Shown here: positions 44,634 through 57,711 of the stretch, in pieces
How the letters are laid out: the number at the start of each line of letters is the position of its first letter
How positions within the stretch are numbered: the stretch's first letter is position 1
DNA from: Mucidula mucida
Taxonomy: Eukaryota; Basidiomycota; Agaricomycetes; Agaricales; Physalacriaceae
Length of the DNA stretch: 64,000 nucleotides
NCBI GenBank assembly: GCA_015501055.1
Contig: JADNYV010000031.1
Location: 242,927 to 306,926 of the forward strand
Direction of reading: 5' to 3'
Translations under genes and position numbers: made by a program
Notes under the pieces: model-generated
Told to the model about the DNA's origin: nothing
The model's database searches: none
What the model saw: only the letters and a program-made list of their open reading frames with translations

Positions 44634-44726
44634 TCACACTACAACCCCAATTCTCTCCTCCTCGCACTGGATCTGCCGGCTCTCCTGTACCAACCTCAAC
44701 GCGCAACACAGCACCGGGGCTTCGTA
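44634..44726 (-). pseudogene. PLAC8 family, last exon relic
   Basis: On the minus strand the frame reads VLCCALRLVQESRQIQCEEE, then RIGVVV and a stop, matching the third exon of the copies at 6693 and 37832. Upstream exons are absent. Confidence 0.75.
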
Positions 44727-44736
44727 TATAGCACAC

Positions 44737-45532
44737 AATGTTTTCGGGCAAGAAAATGAATGAATTCTTCGTGCCTCTAGGGATCGTGCGAGTACCCGAC
44801 TAGTATGCTAAGAATTACAAATGCTGTAGGGAAGGGAGGGATGGTCAAAACAAGAGTGCCGACGAGTGAAGCAGATGGAGCAATTCACCGACGATGTAAG
44901 AGGAGAGAAGGATGAGACTCGATCGACGGTGATTGCTACTTCTGGAACACAAACCCTAATCTTGGCTCATGCTCGTACCTCGCACTAGCTGAGATCGTAA
45001 ATTTTGCAACGATCCCAGCCAGGGCCCCGGCCGGAGGTTCGGAGCTGCCTCGAATCGTGAATTGGTGCGCTCATGATGGCAACACGTGGTTTTGCGCTAT
45101 TCATGCGCAGAACTTGGCCTTGAATGGCAACAACGATTCACGAAGCTGGACGATACTTACATGCGACCGCCTCATTACTGTGTTTCTTTTGATACCGATC
45201 GTAATTCATATTCCATCGTGTTCGCCGACTGCATGTGTCCATCGATTGCAAAAATTTGTCCAGAATTGGAAGTGAACGTTTGAACGACCGTTCGATAACC
45301 GGCAGTACAAGTTTAGAATGGCCCCCAAAGTTTCAATGGCAAGCAGTTGCACACTCCGCTGGTCCACCGCAGCGCCGCGTCGTACGTAAGTGGGACCACC
45401 TCTTCTTAATACCACCAGCCATGTCCTGGTTCCGCACGCTCTTCCAACTATTCAACAAGAGCGACAAAGGACCTGCCATCATGCAAACCAACTACGACAT
45501 CCCAGGCGTCGTGTCCCCTACGAATACACAAC
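44737..45532. other. no gene seen; probable promoter region of the next gene
   Basis: About 800 bp with short overlapping frames only. An open frame from 45235 to 45645 overlaps the next gene in another frame and is not supported by family resemblance. Confidence 0.4.
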
Positions 45533-46778
45533 ATGGAGCCCGAACAGTGGCTTGGAAGGATTACTTACGCAGGATACGCCTCGGTGCGCCGACTTACCGA
45601 CCTGGAAAGCTGCAATATTGTTTCTGTGTCGCACTATCGAGATAAACATGTTGGGCATGAACGCATCGTTGTACGCTTGTTCTCAGAGAATGACGAACGG
45701 TACATACGATTGGACCGATACAAAACCGACGACGACAACGAACCGGTATCGTACGGTCTTTTCATCCCATGAAATACTCAGCCATTGACAATGATTTAGG
45801 CGCCAGGTCAGCCGCTGCACAGCCCGGTTCTGAAACTGGTAATCACGACACCATCAAATAGTCGACAGTCTCGACCGTGCCCTCGACCACCCTCCTATGA
45901 GCTGGTGCAGACATTCTTTCCCACAGAACCGCTACGCGTCATCGACGTTGCTGCGTTGGCCTCTGCCATTACTCGTATTGGTCACGATTACAGTCTTTTC
46001 TGCCACATGTGCTTGTGGTGGGCCGCCCTCTTCTTCGCGACTGCCCGCCAAATGGCTGGTGATCCTCGTCTTCGCAAGGGTCCTGCCTTTGAAGAACGTG
46101 GAACGGCTTTGGGTGTCCGCTTTGTCGACGACGCATGCAGACTCTTTGGCTCCAACGGCCTTGACATTGAGTCAATGGTCAACATCACCACCAACAGCAT
46201 GGAGAAGGCTGGCGTCGATCCCGACAACATTCAGAAATTTATTCAAGCCCTCAAGGATGACTATCAAAAGATGAGTAATGACGAACAGCAGAATTTTAGG
46301 ACAAACCCTGTCGACAGAGCGTACCAGGCCACCCTCAGTTTGTCGAGAATCGCTCGGACAGACATCGAAAGCTTGTGGAGGCTGCAGAAGAGCGTCGAGA
46401 TCAACTGCAGGTAGCGCATGCTCGAGCTCAGGCAGCGGAAGGTCTTGCTCAGGCAGCGGAAGGTCAAGCTCAGGCGGAGGCGAACCTTAGGGTGGCAGCG
46501 GAAGGTCAAGCTCGGGCAGCGGAAGGTCGAGCTCAGGCGGAGGCGAACCTTAGGGTGGCAGCGGAAGGTCGAGCTCAGGCGGAGGCGAACCTTAGGGCGG
46601 CAGCGGAAGGTCGAGCTCAGGCAGCGGAAGGTCGAGCTCAGGCGGAGGCGGAGCGTATGCTGGAAGTGGAAGCTAAGCTCAGGGCCATCGAGGTACGCTG
46701 TCTCAAGCACTGCTCTTCCGTACTCAGCAACATTACTAGCTTCGACTTGCGGCACTGAGTGCTGGTACCGCCACGTAA
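45533..46778 (+). CDS. uncharacterised basidiomycete protein with heptad-repeat coiled coil
   Basis: Starts MEPEQWLGRITYAGYASVRR. Exon 1 is 45533-45745, exon 2 45800-45838 (13 codons, APGQPLHSPVLKL), exon 3 45911-46692 and exon 4 46740-46778, with introns of 47-72 bp. After the introns comes PLRVIDVAALASAITRIG, then YSLFCHMCLWWAALFF and GIDVESMVNI-like text. I have seen this domain in many mushroom genomes but it has no assigned function. Near 46336 the frame must shift by one base to enter FVENRSDRHRKLVEAAEERR. That frame then holds eleven exact 7-residue repeats, a short link and the last exon LRLAALSAGTAT. Either the shift is a real mutation or a sequence error. A long coiled coil for self-association is inferred. 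Confidence 0.7.
46432..46662 (+). repeat. eleven in-frame 21-bp repeats encoding heptads
   Basis: Units alternate between GCAGCGGAAGGTCGAGCTC-type (AAEGRAQ) and GCGGAGGCGAACCTTAGGG-type (AEANLRV) 21-mers, with exact spacing over 231 bp. Seven residues per unit is the coiled-coil period. The near-identity of units implies recent expansion by slippage or unequal exchange. Confidence 0.9.
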
Positions 46779-47079
46779 CCACCTTCATTTCCTTTGTTTA
46801 CAAGTCGCTACTACGTATGATCCCATCTCCCTTGTACTACTATCTTTTTTTCTATCATTGCTGGTCTTGTTCAAACCCAAGTGCTGCGTTCCTTCACGGA
46901 GAAAGCAAGGGTATCAGCTCTTATCCTGAAGGGGAGTAGACAACATAGAGCAAACGACGAGTTTATTTACTAGAGAGACCACGGTTTTACAAGTACTTCA
47001 GAGTACTACACGTTATGTCAATGTACGAGTACCACAGTACTAAGTATGAGTAACAAAGAGGCCCCCAACGATTCTCTTC
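46779..47079. other. no feature seen
   Basis: About 300 bp between the heptad-repeat gene and the next repeat copy; possibly a 3' untranslated region. Confidence 0.4.
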
Positions 47080-49740
47080 TTGGCCCCACCCGCGGTAAAC
47101 GGACAACGCCTGTTAGTAATAGTCAGCACGCGAGTACAGTCATCTGTGCGACACGACATACCGTGTACATGCACCATCCATCCTTACCAAGTTGAGTTGA
47201 ACACTTGGCACGGGCCACGACTGTTCTCCCCAGCACCTCCCGAGTCGTTTCGCCGATCTGTATCATTGCCGAAAGGCGTCTAGATGAGCGACGGCGAGTG
47301 CAGAAATGGCTAGAGGACAATTGACTCAAAGTGCATGCCCCGTACAGTCAGAATTGAGCGAGGTGTTGTGTCTCCGCAAGTGTGCAGAGATCGACGGTCG
47401 GGAACATCTCGAGTACCAATTCAGGGCGGGGCGGTTCCTTGTTGAGACGCGAATACAGTCGTTATCCATTCACATGTTGAACGGGATAGCTAAGACAAAC
47501 CAAGGTGAGTTAATATTCGGGTAGATCAACGATAACCCACCAATGAAGAGAGCGGGGCTATCAAACAGCCCCAGCTTGATCATCATCCCAAGGCGTTCCA
47601 GTGGTAATCCTCATCACCGGAGACGAAGCTCTGCGGGAAGAAACTACTTACTGGTGGCCGTTAGAGATCATCGAGGGCCAACTGACAAGGCAAGATTTAT
47701 ACTTCACTTCTCCACGACTACATCCACTTGTGGTCGATGAACATCACTGAAACAATCAAACTCGGTCAATGGTTGTATCAACGGCAGTATAAAGTAAGAC
47801 TTACCCGTCGAGTTGAATACCCCCCCATTGCCAGCATCAAGCCAAGTGATGCTCCATCGTTGCCCAGCACGCAAGTCGAAATTGGTCAACACTATTGAAG
47901 CGTATCACCAGCGCGTAGCCAAATGACAGTCCCTAGCCTCGCACTCCTCGTCGACATTCACCCGGCACTTGATCTTCGGCGGTGTTTACTTTGACTGAGA
48001 CACCCCGAGAAAAGTCTTGAAGTAGTCAACGTCGACGTCTTGGGGGCAACAAAACGGTGAGTCAAACCAATACTCTGCTAGTGAGAACGAAAAACATACC
48101 CACGAACTGTCTTGTCTACTTGTCTTCGGTGTCGGAAATGAGTATAGAGTCTGTGGTGACGATCAGTTGCACATTGCTAAGGCGCCAGAAAGGCAGACAT
48201 TGCTGGCAGCACAGTGGGCCTATCTGCGAGAGTACAAGACTGTGATATGCCAAAGAACCGCCCTCAGTCAAGCGGGCTGTCCAAAGGAAGTCGTTTAGAG
48301 TCGTCCGAGAACGCAAGAGGTACAAGGTCAACATCAACTGGGGCTCCGTGCACGCTGCCCGCAAAGGTAAAGCAATCGCCGCATCGTTGACCGTTGACCA
48401 CCCCAATGGTAAATTCTCCATGTCGACTAGCCAGAAATGCGAAGGCGTCTTGGAGCACGAGCGCAGTCGTTATCGAGTGTTACCGCGGCAGAGAACTAGA
48501 GGGCGAAAACAAATCAACAAAGAGGGACAATGGTGGTAGAATGGCAACCCACCTATACACTGAAAACAGTGGTCTAACTTGCCAAGTCGAAAAGTTGAAT
48601 CCGGTGATAGATAGTCCAGAGGTGCCGCGAAACAAGTGATTGCTGGAGGGCGTGTGTTGTCGCGTTAACGACGCAAGATGATAGTAGGGTGTTTGTATGA
48701 CATCGAGTGTCGGATGACAGCATCAGTCCCGATAAGCGTCCGGTGCTGCTTGCGGTGCCGGTAGCACCCAAGGAGAAGTCTGGTCAACATAGAACCTGAT
48801 TGATATCGATTATCCATGCACAAGCGAGGTAGAGAAACTATCTTAGAGTAAAAGTCAACATATGCTAAACCGGTCAGACAAGATGAACTTACCGAGTGAG
48901 AACAAGAACAACCGTAGGCTCAAGACCTTACAGACACCCTCGCAGTAAAAGAAGTCCTCGAACCGTCGCAGGATCGCGGCGCAGTGGTATCCCGGTGTGC
49001 CCAAACAAATCCTGTACTCCCGAAGGCGGATTTATATCTGGTCGTCGTGTCCACGAGGTCGCCGCTGTATTGACGGCACGACAGGGCTGAGAATCCGTCA
49101 TAGCACCAGTAACATGGGTCAGTTGAGTCAAGAAGACGGGTCTAAGACGGGACATCAACACCTCTTCGTCTGACTACAAAAATGGAAGAAATGCTTACCG
49201 CCATTGAAGACGGCATCTGGGACCGTAAGAATGCGTGATATCTGCCTCCAAATAGATGCTATACAGACATCGTGATGTACCGGGAACGGTCCTCATCGAG
49301 ATTAATGAATTTGAAGATTTGACTTCCCAGAGTGGGTCAGGACGATAACGGCGGCGGGCGAAGGTGCGGAGAGAGACAGCCAAGAGGACGTCGAAGAAGA
49401 TGCGAAGGAGCCTCTCCAAGATATCCAGAAAGTCGCCGTGGGTCGTCTACAATATAAGAAAATCTGACTGTGGTGGTAAGAAGAAAGCTCGAAAGCAGTA
49501 AGATCGAAGCAAACATAGCGAAACTGTTCTATCTCAAAGATGTCCTATAAGAGAATCAGATAATTATGGAAGAAAGTCAAGTAAGTCGAACCCGGCATAC
49601 CGTCGAAGGTCAAGTATTCCTGGAGTAAGGTCTGAAGGTTCAACAAGGTCAGGATAGAAAAGTGACGAATGGTTGAAACTTACCGATGGAAGGACTCATA
49701 AACACTCGACGAAGTCCATTCCGAGCCTAAGGGAAGTGTT
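47080..49740 (-). repeat. XZ repeat copy 3
   Basis: Reverse-complement match to 3250-6130 in several blocks. The Z part (47108-47580) is the best conserved. The X part includes the exon-like stretch with MERLLRIFFDVLLAVSLRTF (about 49419 downwards). It follows directly behind Y copy 2 on the same strand, with the joint near 49740. Confidence 0.65.
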
Positions 49741-52700
49741 AGTTTCACGAATACAATCCAGTTCCACGTACACTAGACACCAAGAATCAGCCAAGTCCGA
49801 CCATCGAATGAGAGAACTAACACATACCTTCTCGCATGTGAAAGACTCCACAGGCGCGAGCTACTTCTGTCTTATAGCCTCACGGAAACGGTTCTTGACC
49901 AAGGTACGAGTACGACTGTGAACGTGTTAGTGGAAAGAAAAGAAGGTACACCATCGACTTACCAAAGTACGAACGACGGCCATCGAACAAGGCAGCAAGT
50001 GATCCCAGGATGACGAGGTTCGCTTGAAGGAGGCGGGTACACATCTAGAAGACCTCAGGCTCCAGTCAGGACGGCAACAAGATTGATAACATCGAGACAT
50101 AATATGGTCCAGATAAGACATCAATGAAGGAGAGGGCCCAGTCGTGTTAAAGAGTAGTAAGTGTTCCGCCTACAGTCGCGAATCAGTGATATGAACAGTT
50201 AAGAAAGTAAAGAAGCACATACCCAAGACAGTCCAGTATGGGTGCTGAAACCGAGTAAGAGCTGATGTCTTGAGGCAGTCCAAGTCTGATCCCAGGGCAC
50301 CGTCGTTGTCTTCTATATCCGTCTCACGAATAAGTGTACCCCGCAGACAGGCACTTGTCGAAACAGTTGCCAGAATCGATTTCCAACAAATCGGGTCTTT
50401 GAATAGGCGCGCAAAATAAATCTATGTTTGATTTGTTAGTCCAGCACGGTGAATTGGTGAGTGACTTCGACTCACAAAACGAGTTTATTGGAATCGGCCA
50501 AGAGGAAGTACCACACAAGTACCTACCATACATAACTACAGTACAGGACAACGTTTACAAGTACGACAAGGTTATCATAAGAAGGGAGCAGCGGCCGTCG
50601 CCGCTGGCTCGCACCCTTGCTCGCAACTCCCTTCTTACTCGAGCACGAACAAGGTCCTTTGAAATCAGTCAGTGTCATCATTTAGACATGAAGATGAATC
50701 ACTGACCTATCCATAGTAACACCATCAACACCTCTTCGATAAGGTCGGCATTCACCTACACGGCCAGATCATAATTACGACCTCCCGCATCTAGGCGTCG
50801 TTCAGTGCTACCTTCAGGACCATAACGGCGACATAACAGTCGTTCACACGTGTCCTCGTTTGTGGCTTACACGGTGGCCTAACAGGTCGTAGGTAAGCGC
50901 AAGAAGATAATGTCCAAATTGAAAAAAAAATCTTACCAGGTATCAAAGAACGGCGCGACGTGGCCTAAGTACAACTCGTGAAGAGCATTCGAGGAATCAC
51001 ATCCTCCAAGACATTGAACAATCCCAGCAGTCGATATCGCCGATTGTTACTCCAGGATTCATGTGATGTCTGGTGGACCCACCCTAGGTATTGTGGGGTA
51101 TATAGACGACTGCTCGTGGTCTGTGTAATCGTCTACAGTAAAAGATGAGTTCATGCCCCGACGACCTATAGTGGTAAACTTACCATACAAGAAACAGGAC
51201 CTGGGCAACAACCAATAGTCCAGTATACACGACAAGAGCCGTGATAGTCGAAGCAGAACACCGATAGAGCGACTTTCCATGTTGAAGTGACGCTGGGCCA
51301 ACTGGCGGGTGTGCGTGTCGACGCGGATAGGCAAGCAAAACACGCGAGGTTGAGGCGGCGGTGGAGACCAGGAGCCGAGGTCGCGACAGAGTCAAGTCGA
51401 TCCTTGAGACAGCCATAGAAGTCTGGAAGGTATCGCGTTAACGGGCAAAAAACTTCATAAATCTAAGATCGCATACCGTGTACGAAGGGACGTGTCAGCG
51501 ACACCAATACTTTATGATGGTCGTTAGCGACTTTGAAAGCTAGTGCCGCGTTTGCAGAGCCAAGGTATATCCCGGCGAAACACGATGTGCGCGGTGACGG
51601 GACGTCCAAAGTAGGACTGTAGTTGACGTAGAACGATGTCTATACGAACCATACACGCACACGTAGAGTCCAGAGATCGTCTGAGAATAAAAGTCAACAT
51701 ATGTGAAAATGGTTTGCTAAGGATCCACTTGCCCAATGAGAGCGGCGTCGTTGACACAATGCTCCTGACGCAGTCCCAAAGATAGGTGTCTTTGGAATTG
51801 CAAGAGTTCTTCCCGACGAGTCCTCAGTCCCCGGCGCGCGAAATCATGCTCAGTGCTAGACGTTGCGTCCACGGGCTCAACGTCATATCGACAACAAGCC
51901 AGGCATCATAGTCTGTGCACGGATTGACACGTCGGAAGATCGTGTGGGAGTTGAGTTCAAAGTCAAAATTCAGCAATCATTTTGTCGGGAGTCACGCGAG
52001 TAGTCGGACGTTTGTGCCAAATGAGGAGAGCGCCGAGATCAGAGGCGGCGGTGCATGTCAATTGAGGCAGGAAGATCGTCTAAGAGAAGAGTTTGTCATT
52101 CGGTGGTTTGACTGAAAAATTGGAAAATACGTACCACTACCTGAAGAGACATCTGTGAAGCCCAGGTCCAGTTGAATACGTCGCTTCGATGTCCGTACGT
52201 GTACTAGTCGGAGGCAATAATGTGCCGGGAACGCTCCACATTGAGGTCAACAAGATTGCGAGTTTGTCATTATGGAGTCGGTTACGACGATGACGGCGGC
52301 GGGCAAAGAGGCGGCAAAAGACAACCATGAGACGTAGAAGAGGATGCCAATAAGCATATCCGCGATGTCCAGAGAGTCGCTGCGGGTCGGTTCATTAGAC
52401 AACAAAATCTGACCATGGTGGTAAGAAGGAAGATCGAAAATAGTCAGACAGATTAAACATACCATTAGCTATTCAGAACCAATCTCGTTCAAGAATGATT
52501 GATAATCTATGAGAAAGTTGAGTCAATATCAAAGGTAGTCAAATACGTTGAATCCTTGCGGACCGTGAAAGTCAAGTAATCGCGGAGGATAGCTCTGAAC
52601 GTGAAAACAAGGTCAGACTAGGAAAGCGACGAAATAGGTGAGACTAACCAATAGCAGGATAACGAGGACTCGAAGTAGTGTAGTTCCTGCCTAGGAAAGT

Positions 52701-54240
52701 GTTAGTATTGGGAGTACACCAGAAAAAACATAGACTTGCCTTGAGTCGTGAATGAGAGCTCAAAAGGAAACCAAACGAGGAACTCGTTGAATATGACTAG
52801 ATGTCAAGGAGATGCAAGGATGGGAAGAGTAAAGGAAAGGTTCCCGAAGCGGAGCGAATGAAGGCGAATGTGGCGGGAGTGGGAATGATAAATAACTCAC
52901 TAACATTGCCCTCCTTTTAAACGATTCACGGGACCCGTGGAGGTCACCCATATGACACCCTCCAAGCCTTTTACGAGTCATATCCCACCCGCCCAGCCGA
53001 TAGAATCCCAAAATACACTATCCAGAACAATTCCGACTCCAAAGAACCCGTCCGAAACGCAGCGCCTAGCCACATCTAATAGCCGCCAGTGTCCCTGAGG
53101 TCCAGTTGCTGAGTTTCCTGCGCGTTTGTCCGTGGAAGTTTGGCCAAAGCACGCGTCGGATACGAAGTGGGCGTAGATTCCGCTAGACGCCAGCATTGCG
53201 TGGGTTTTGCAGCGAGGAAGAGACAGCAGAGACGCGAGTCAGAAGTATTAAGGCACCCAGTGATCGATTAGCGGCGGAGAAACGCCGCTGGACGCGTCCT
53301 GCGTCGAAGAGCGCAAAGAGATCATCGTAGTACGAAGACAAGCACATATGCGTCATTGGCACGTGCCGAGCTCAATCCGAAAATCCCAAGTCGCGACTTC
53401 AACTTTTGACTTTTCAGTTTGGACTTTCTTGGGATTTTGACATATATATCAGAGGTATCTACAGTGCCTCTGATTGTGCAAGGAAGGTTCATGAACAAGG
53501 GGTCAACAGAGGGAGAAATGACGAGATGAACTTGGGCGCGCCTCCGGATGGAAAATCACTTCAACTATCCAATCTCTTGGCAGTTTAGAAATAGATTTTA
53601 AGATAAAATGAGCCATATGAGATGTTTACGTGCGACCCAAAAAGTGGGAGGACGGAACAGTGCATCAGGGAGCAATTGAATTCGGTTCTGGCGCCGCACG
53701 CGATACTGTAATTGCTATGACATATCAATACAAGCCTACAGCCAAGATGAGACCTAAGACATGGCAGTAAGGAGCATTAACAGAGTGCATAGAAATGAGT
53801 ACTGTGGCGGACTTGAATGGACATACTATATGCACAGCCACTTGACCGCTCAACTCTTTACACTCATGTTGACAGCCGTATCTCATTCACAGTCTGAGCT
53901 GCATTTTCTTCAACATCAAGATCTCAACTCAACTCACTCAACAGACTTTTGGATACGGACAAGTTTGCGGTAGTACCAGTGTGCCTCAATTTCATGCCAA
54001 CATTAAATTTCCGTCTCTTAGATACTCTCAAAGCAGAATGTGATATGTTATTCATACTTTTCTGTGTATTCGCTTCCAAACCAGCAGCAGAATTGATTCC
54101 TAATTTTGCCACGGGTTTGGAAGGGGATACACAAAAAAGTATAACCAGCAATAAACGTGGGGCGAGACTTCAGCAAGATCGGATACTCTATTTGTCAGAG
54201 TTGATATTAGCACCGCAGAATGGGGCCCTGAATATTAGGT
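49741..54240 (-). repeat. Y repeat copy 2
   Basis: Inverted partner of 12740-17160. From 49741 to about 53400 the match is near-perfect; from there to 54240 it is looser, although the order of blocks is kept. An exon-like block can be read in the same frame in both (MSYLDHIMSRCYQSCCRPDW at 50121 and 16811). In another block the frame beginning MVC(S/L)ICLTIFDLPSYHHGQ is closed in this copy by a C-to-T stop after QSC. Confidence 0.7.
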
Positions 54241-56424
54241 TTTCTTCTCCCTTTAACCACGACACTTCTAGGAAGCACTCACTTTTGTTCCCACTCTACC
54301 CTTTACCTGTATCCTTGCTCTGTCTGTCCCATACAGCAGCTGCATTCAATATGTTCTATGCCTAGTATGTTCATTGCTCGTCATTTCAGTCATAGCTAAA
54401 TCTTTGTGTTCACAGGTGTTCAGGAAGGTGTCCTACAAGTTGCCACCAATCTCGAGACTGTCTTGACTGCCCGTTGTCAAGGACGCGCGTTGCTGGTGCT
54501 CCCATGGTCAACATTGATGCCTCAAAGAGGTTCTTGGCAAAGACCAAGAGTCCTCTCGCTCTTACCTTTACGGCCTGGTATGTTGTTTCCCATCTTTGCC
54601 TTGTCTTCCATGTACTCAATCAACTTGTTTAGATGTCTCTTGCTCTCTGGACTGTCCCAACGCGCTTGAACATGTTTGTGTTTATGGTGTATTGAACCTT
54701 TATTTCAGCGTCTGATTTGCTTACTCATAGACAACTCCTAGCTATCAATGTGGGTTACAATGACCCAAGCATGTATGTTCAACAAGACAATGCCACGTCC
54801 GTGAGGCAACCACGGCACTTTGTTCTGTGTTCCCCGGTCTCAAGAGCAGGTTGCTGCTTTTGAGTCATAGAACTTCTCTTCCTCAGACATGTCCCCACAA
54901 TATTGACGCCCCGCTGGCAAGGCAATTACAACGCTTCTACCTGGAATCTCACTGTGAGGCCGACATGTCATTAAATTTGTGGGACGAGGCAATTCAGTCA
55001 TTGGCAGGATTCAAACTTGCAACTCTGCCCATCTTAGAGCGCAAACTCGTAACTAGCTATATATTGCTTGCAGGACAATGTACCTGTAGAGTCCGGTTAC
55101 AACCTGAATGCAAACATGTGTTGGAATATCAAGTGCATCGCTGCACTCAATACCGGTACTCCCGATCCCGGCGCACTCCACCGGTACTATCACCACCGAC
55201 TTGCCACCATTCCCGCCGTAGATTAGTCATCCCTCCGATACTACATACATGTAGAGTATGAAAGACCTGTAGGTAGTCAGTAGAGGCACCCCATCCAAAG
55301 TCACTTGATGGTGAGAACAGCTAACACCGGTGCGTGTGGCCTCACCGGTGGGCATATCATCGAAATCAGGCGCAACTGACTTGGGACGGGAATGACTTAC
55401 CGAGTTCACGCCACGGCACCATTGTTATCAGATTTGAAGCAGTGGACTGTATCCGGATACAATCCTTGCACAATCAATAGACGAACAGTGTGAATTTGAT
55501 TCGTTGATAGCTTTTGAAGTTGGACTGAATATGGATTAGGGACAGTGGGGTAATTGATCAACATACTGGCGGCTCACAATTGAGAAATAAGTGGCGGCAC
55601 ACGACCACATGATGTCGCAATGGCGTGATGTGGCCTCGCCGGCCAGGCAAATTTTCTGAAAAAATGTCAAGTCAGAACGGCGTACATCATTGGACTCACC
55701 TTGGTGCGTACAACCACGCGGTATTTATCAAGCAATCATTAGAGGACGTAGTGCAACCAGTGCGGCCTCGCCGGCCGGGCAAAATGCTGGAGAAATTTGA
55801 CTGAAATCCCTTGTCAGAACCAAGTCCTAAATGCGAGTAAACGGCTTACATTGGTTCAGCTGCCAGAACGACGTAGTCCACCGTCAGCGCCATTGAGTCT
55901 AAAGATCCAGGCGCTCCGGATAGAAACATCCAAGGGTTCGGTCACTCGAAGGACAACTGCGAAAGTGGCCTTGCTGGCCAGGCAAATTTTTTGAGAATTG
56001 CGACTGCAATCACGATCAGAATTGTGTTTGAAAGACAATTGAGACAGCACAATTGCGTCAATTGAGAGCGGAAGATCTACGCGCCCGGACATGAGTTACA
56101 AAACAGTCAAAAAACAGCAGTGAGGATGGCCGGCCAGGCAAAAATTCTATGAAAATTGGCTATAGTTTCCGTCAGCATTAAGTTCAAAATGTGACGGAAA
56201 AGGAAATGACTTACTGTGCCTTGGTAGCAAGACAAGCCCCGTAATTGGAACCACGGTGCAGTTGATACTCTTAAATCACAAACGATAAATACAACCTTGG
56301 GGATGGAAGGCTATGTCGGTGGTGAACAGTGGTGGGGCGACGTCAACGCCGATTTAGGCTGAAATGGTCGTCAATATCAATACGAGTTCAAGATCACCCG
56401 AACAACTTACATCATCCAGACAGC
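54241..56424 (+). repeat. W repeat copy 2, rearranged
   Basis: Two parts. 54241-55260 resembles the reverse complement of about 11900-12740 (both read FTGV(Q/D)(E/K)G). 55261-56424 resembles 10560-11820 in direct orientation. The palindromic core recurs near 55335, 55629, 55761, 55965 and 56124. So one half of W is inverted relative to the other when the two loci are compared. Confidence 0.5.
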
Positions 56425-57711
56425 TCTTTATCGACGTTTTGGGGGCAACAAAACGGTGAGTCAAACGAATACTCTGCCAGTGAGAACAAAAAACATACCC
56501 ACAAACTGTCTTGTCTACTTGTCTTTGGTGTTGGAAATGAGTATAGAGTCTGTGGTGACGATCAGTTGCAAATCATCAAGATGCCAGAAAGGAAACACAC
56601 CAGGAATTTGGTGGTAGCAGTGGGCTATCTGCGACAAGGCTATGATATGCCAAATAAGAACACACCAATATCAAAGAACCGCCCTCAGTCCAGCGGGCTC
56701 AAAAGCAGTCCAAAGGAAGTTGTTCAAAGTCATCTGAGAACACGCGGTCAACATCAACGGCGGCTCCGTGTACGCGGCTAAAGCTATCGCCGCGTTGTTG
56801 ACCATTGACCAACCCAATCATAGATTCTTCGTGTTGACTAGCCAGAAATGTGAAGGCGTTTTGGAGCACAAGCGCAGTTGTTTCTGAGTGTTGCCATGAT
56901 GAAGACGCAATGCCTGTAGGAATGCTAAGACACATAGTAAGTAAAATGGTTTGTACCGCCAATGAAAACGCACTTGTGGATCCTTAAGTATCAATGGGCA
57001 AGTCTTTTAGAAGTTGTCCAAGTGTGTCGTTAGGCACAATGGCGTCAACAATGAAGCAGACACCCGCCTGACAAGCTGGTCAACAAGCTGGTCAAGAAGA
57101 GTCGGAGAGACGCGACTAACAAGAGTACAGGACTGTCAAGAACAGGCGCAGAGACGCGACTAACAAGAGTGCAGAGACAGTTGCCAACGGCAGAGAACTA
57201 GAGGGTGAAAACAAATCAACAAAGAGGGACAATGGTGGTAGAATGGAAACCCACCTATACACTGAAAACAGTGGTCTAACTTGCCAAGTCAAAAAGTTGA
57301 ATCCAGTGATAGATAGTCCAGAGGTGCCGCAAAACGAGTGATTGCTGGAGGGCGTGTGTTGTCGCGTTAACGACGCAAGATGATAGTAGGGTGTTTGTAT
57401 GACATTGAGTGTTGGATGACAGCATCAGTCACAATAAGCGTCCGGTGATGCTTGCGGTGCCGGTAGCACCCAAGGAGAAGTCTGGTCAACATAGAACCTA
57501 ATTTATATCGATTATCCATGCACAAGCGAGGTAGAGAAACTATCGTCAACATATGCTAAACCGGTCGGACAAGATGAACTTACCGAGTGAGAACAAGAAC
57601 AACCGTAGGCTCAAGACCTTACAGACACCCTTGCAGTAAGACTCAAATTGTTGCAGAATTGCGGTGCAGTGGCATCCCGGTGTGCCCAAACAAATGCTGT
57701 ACTCCCAAAGG
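56425..57711 (-). repeat. XZ repeat copy 4, truncated by the gypsy LTR
   Basis: Matches 48010-49020 (copy 3) on the same strand, starting with ACAAAACGGTGAGTC-type sequence. It stops at 57711 exactly where the LTR begins, in the middle of a block (CTGTACTCCCAAAGG) that continues uninterrupted in copy 3 near 49020. Two 20-bp direct repeats (AGAGACGCGACTAACAAGAG) lie near 57110 and 57152. Confidence 0.65.

Noticed and set aside
56405..56435. Short match to the F-box tail (CAGCTCTTTATCGAC) at the W/XZ joint
   Set aside because: Only about 16 bp; could be chance or microhomology at a breakpoint.
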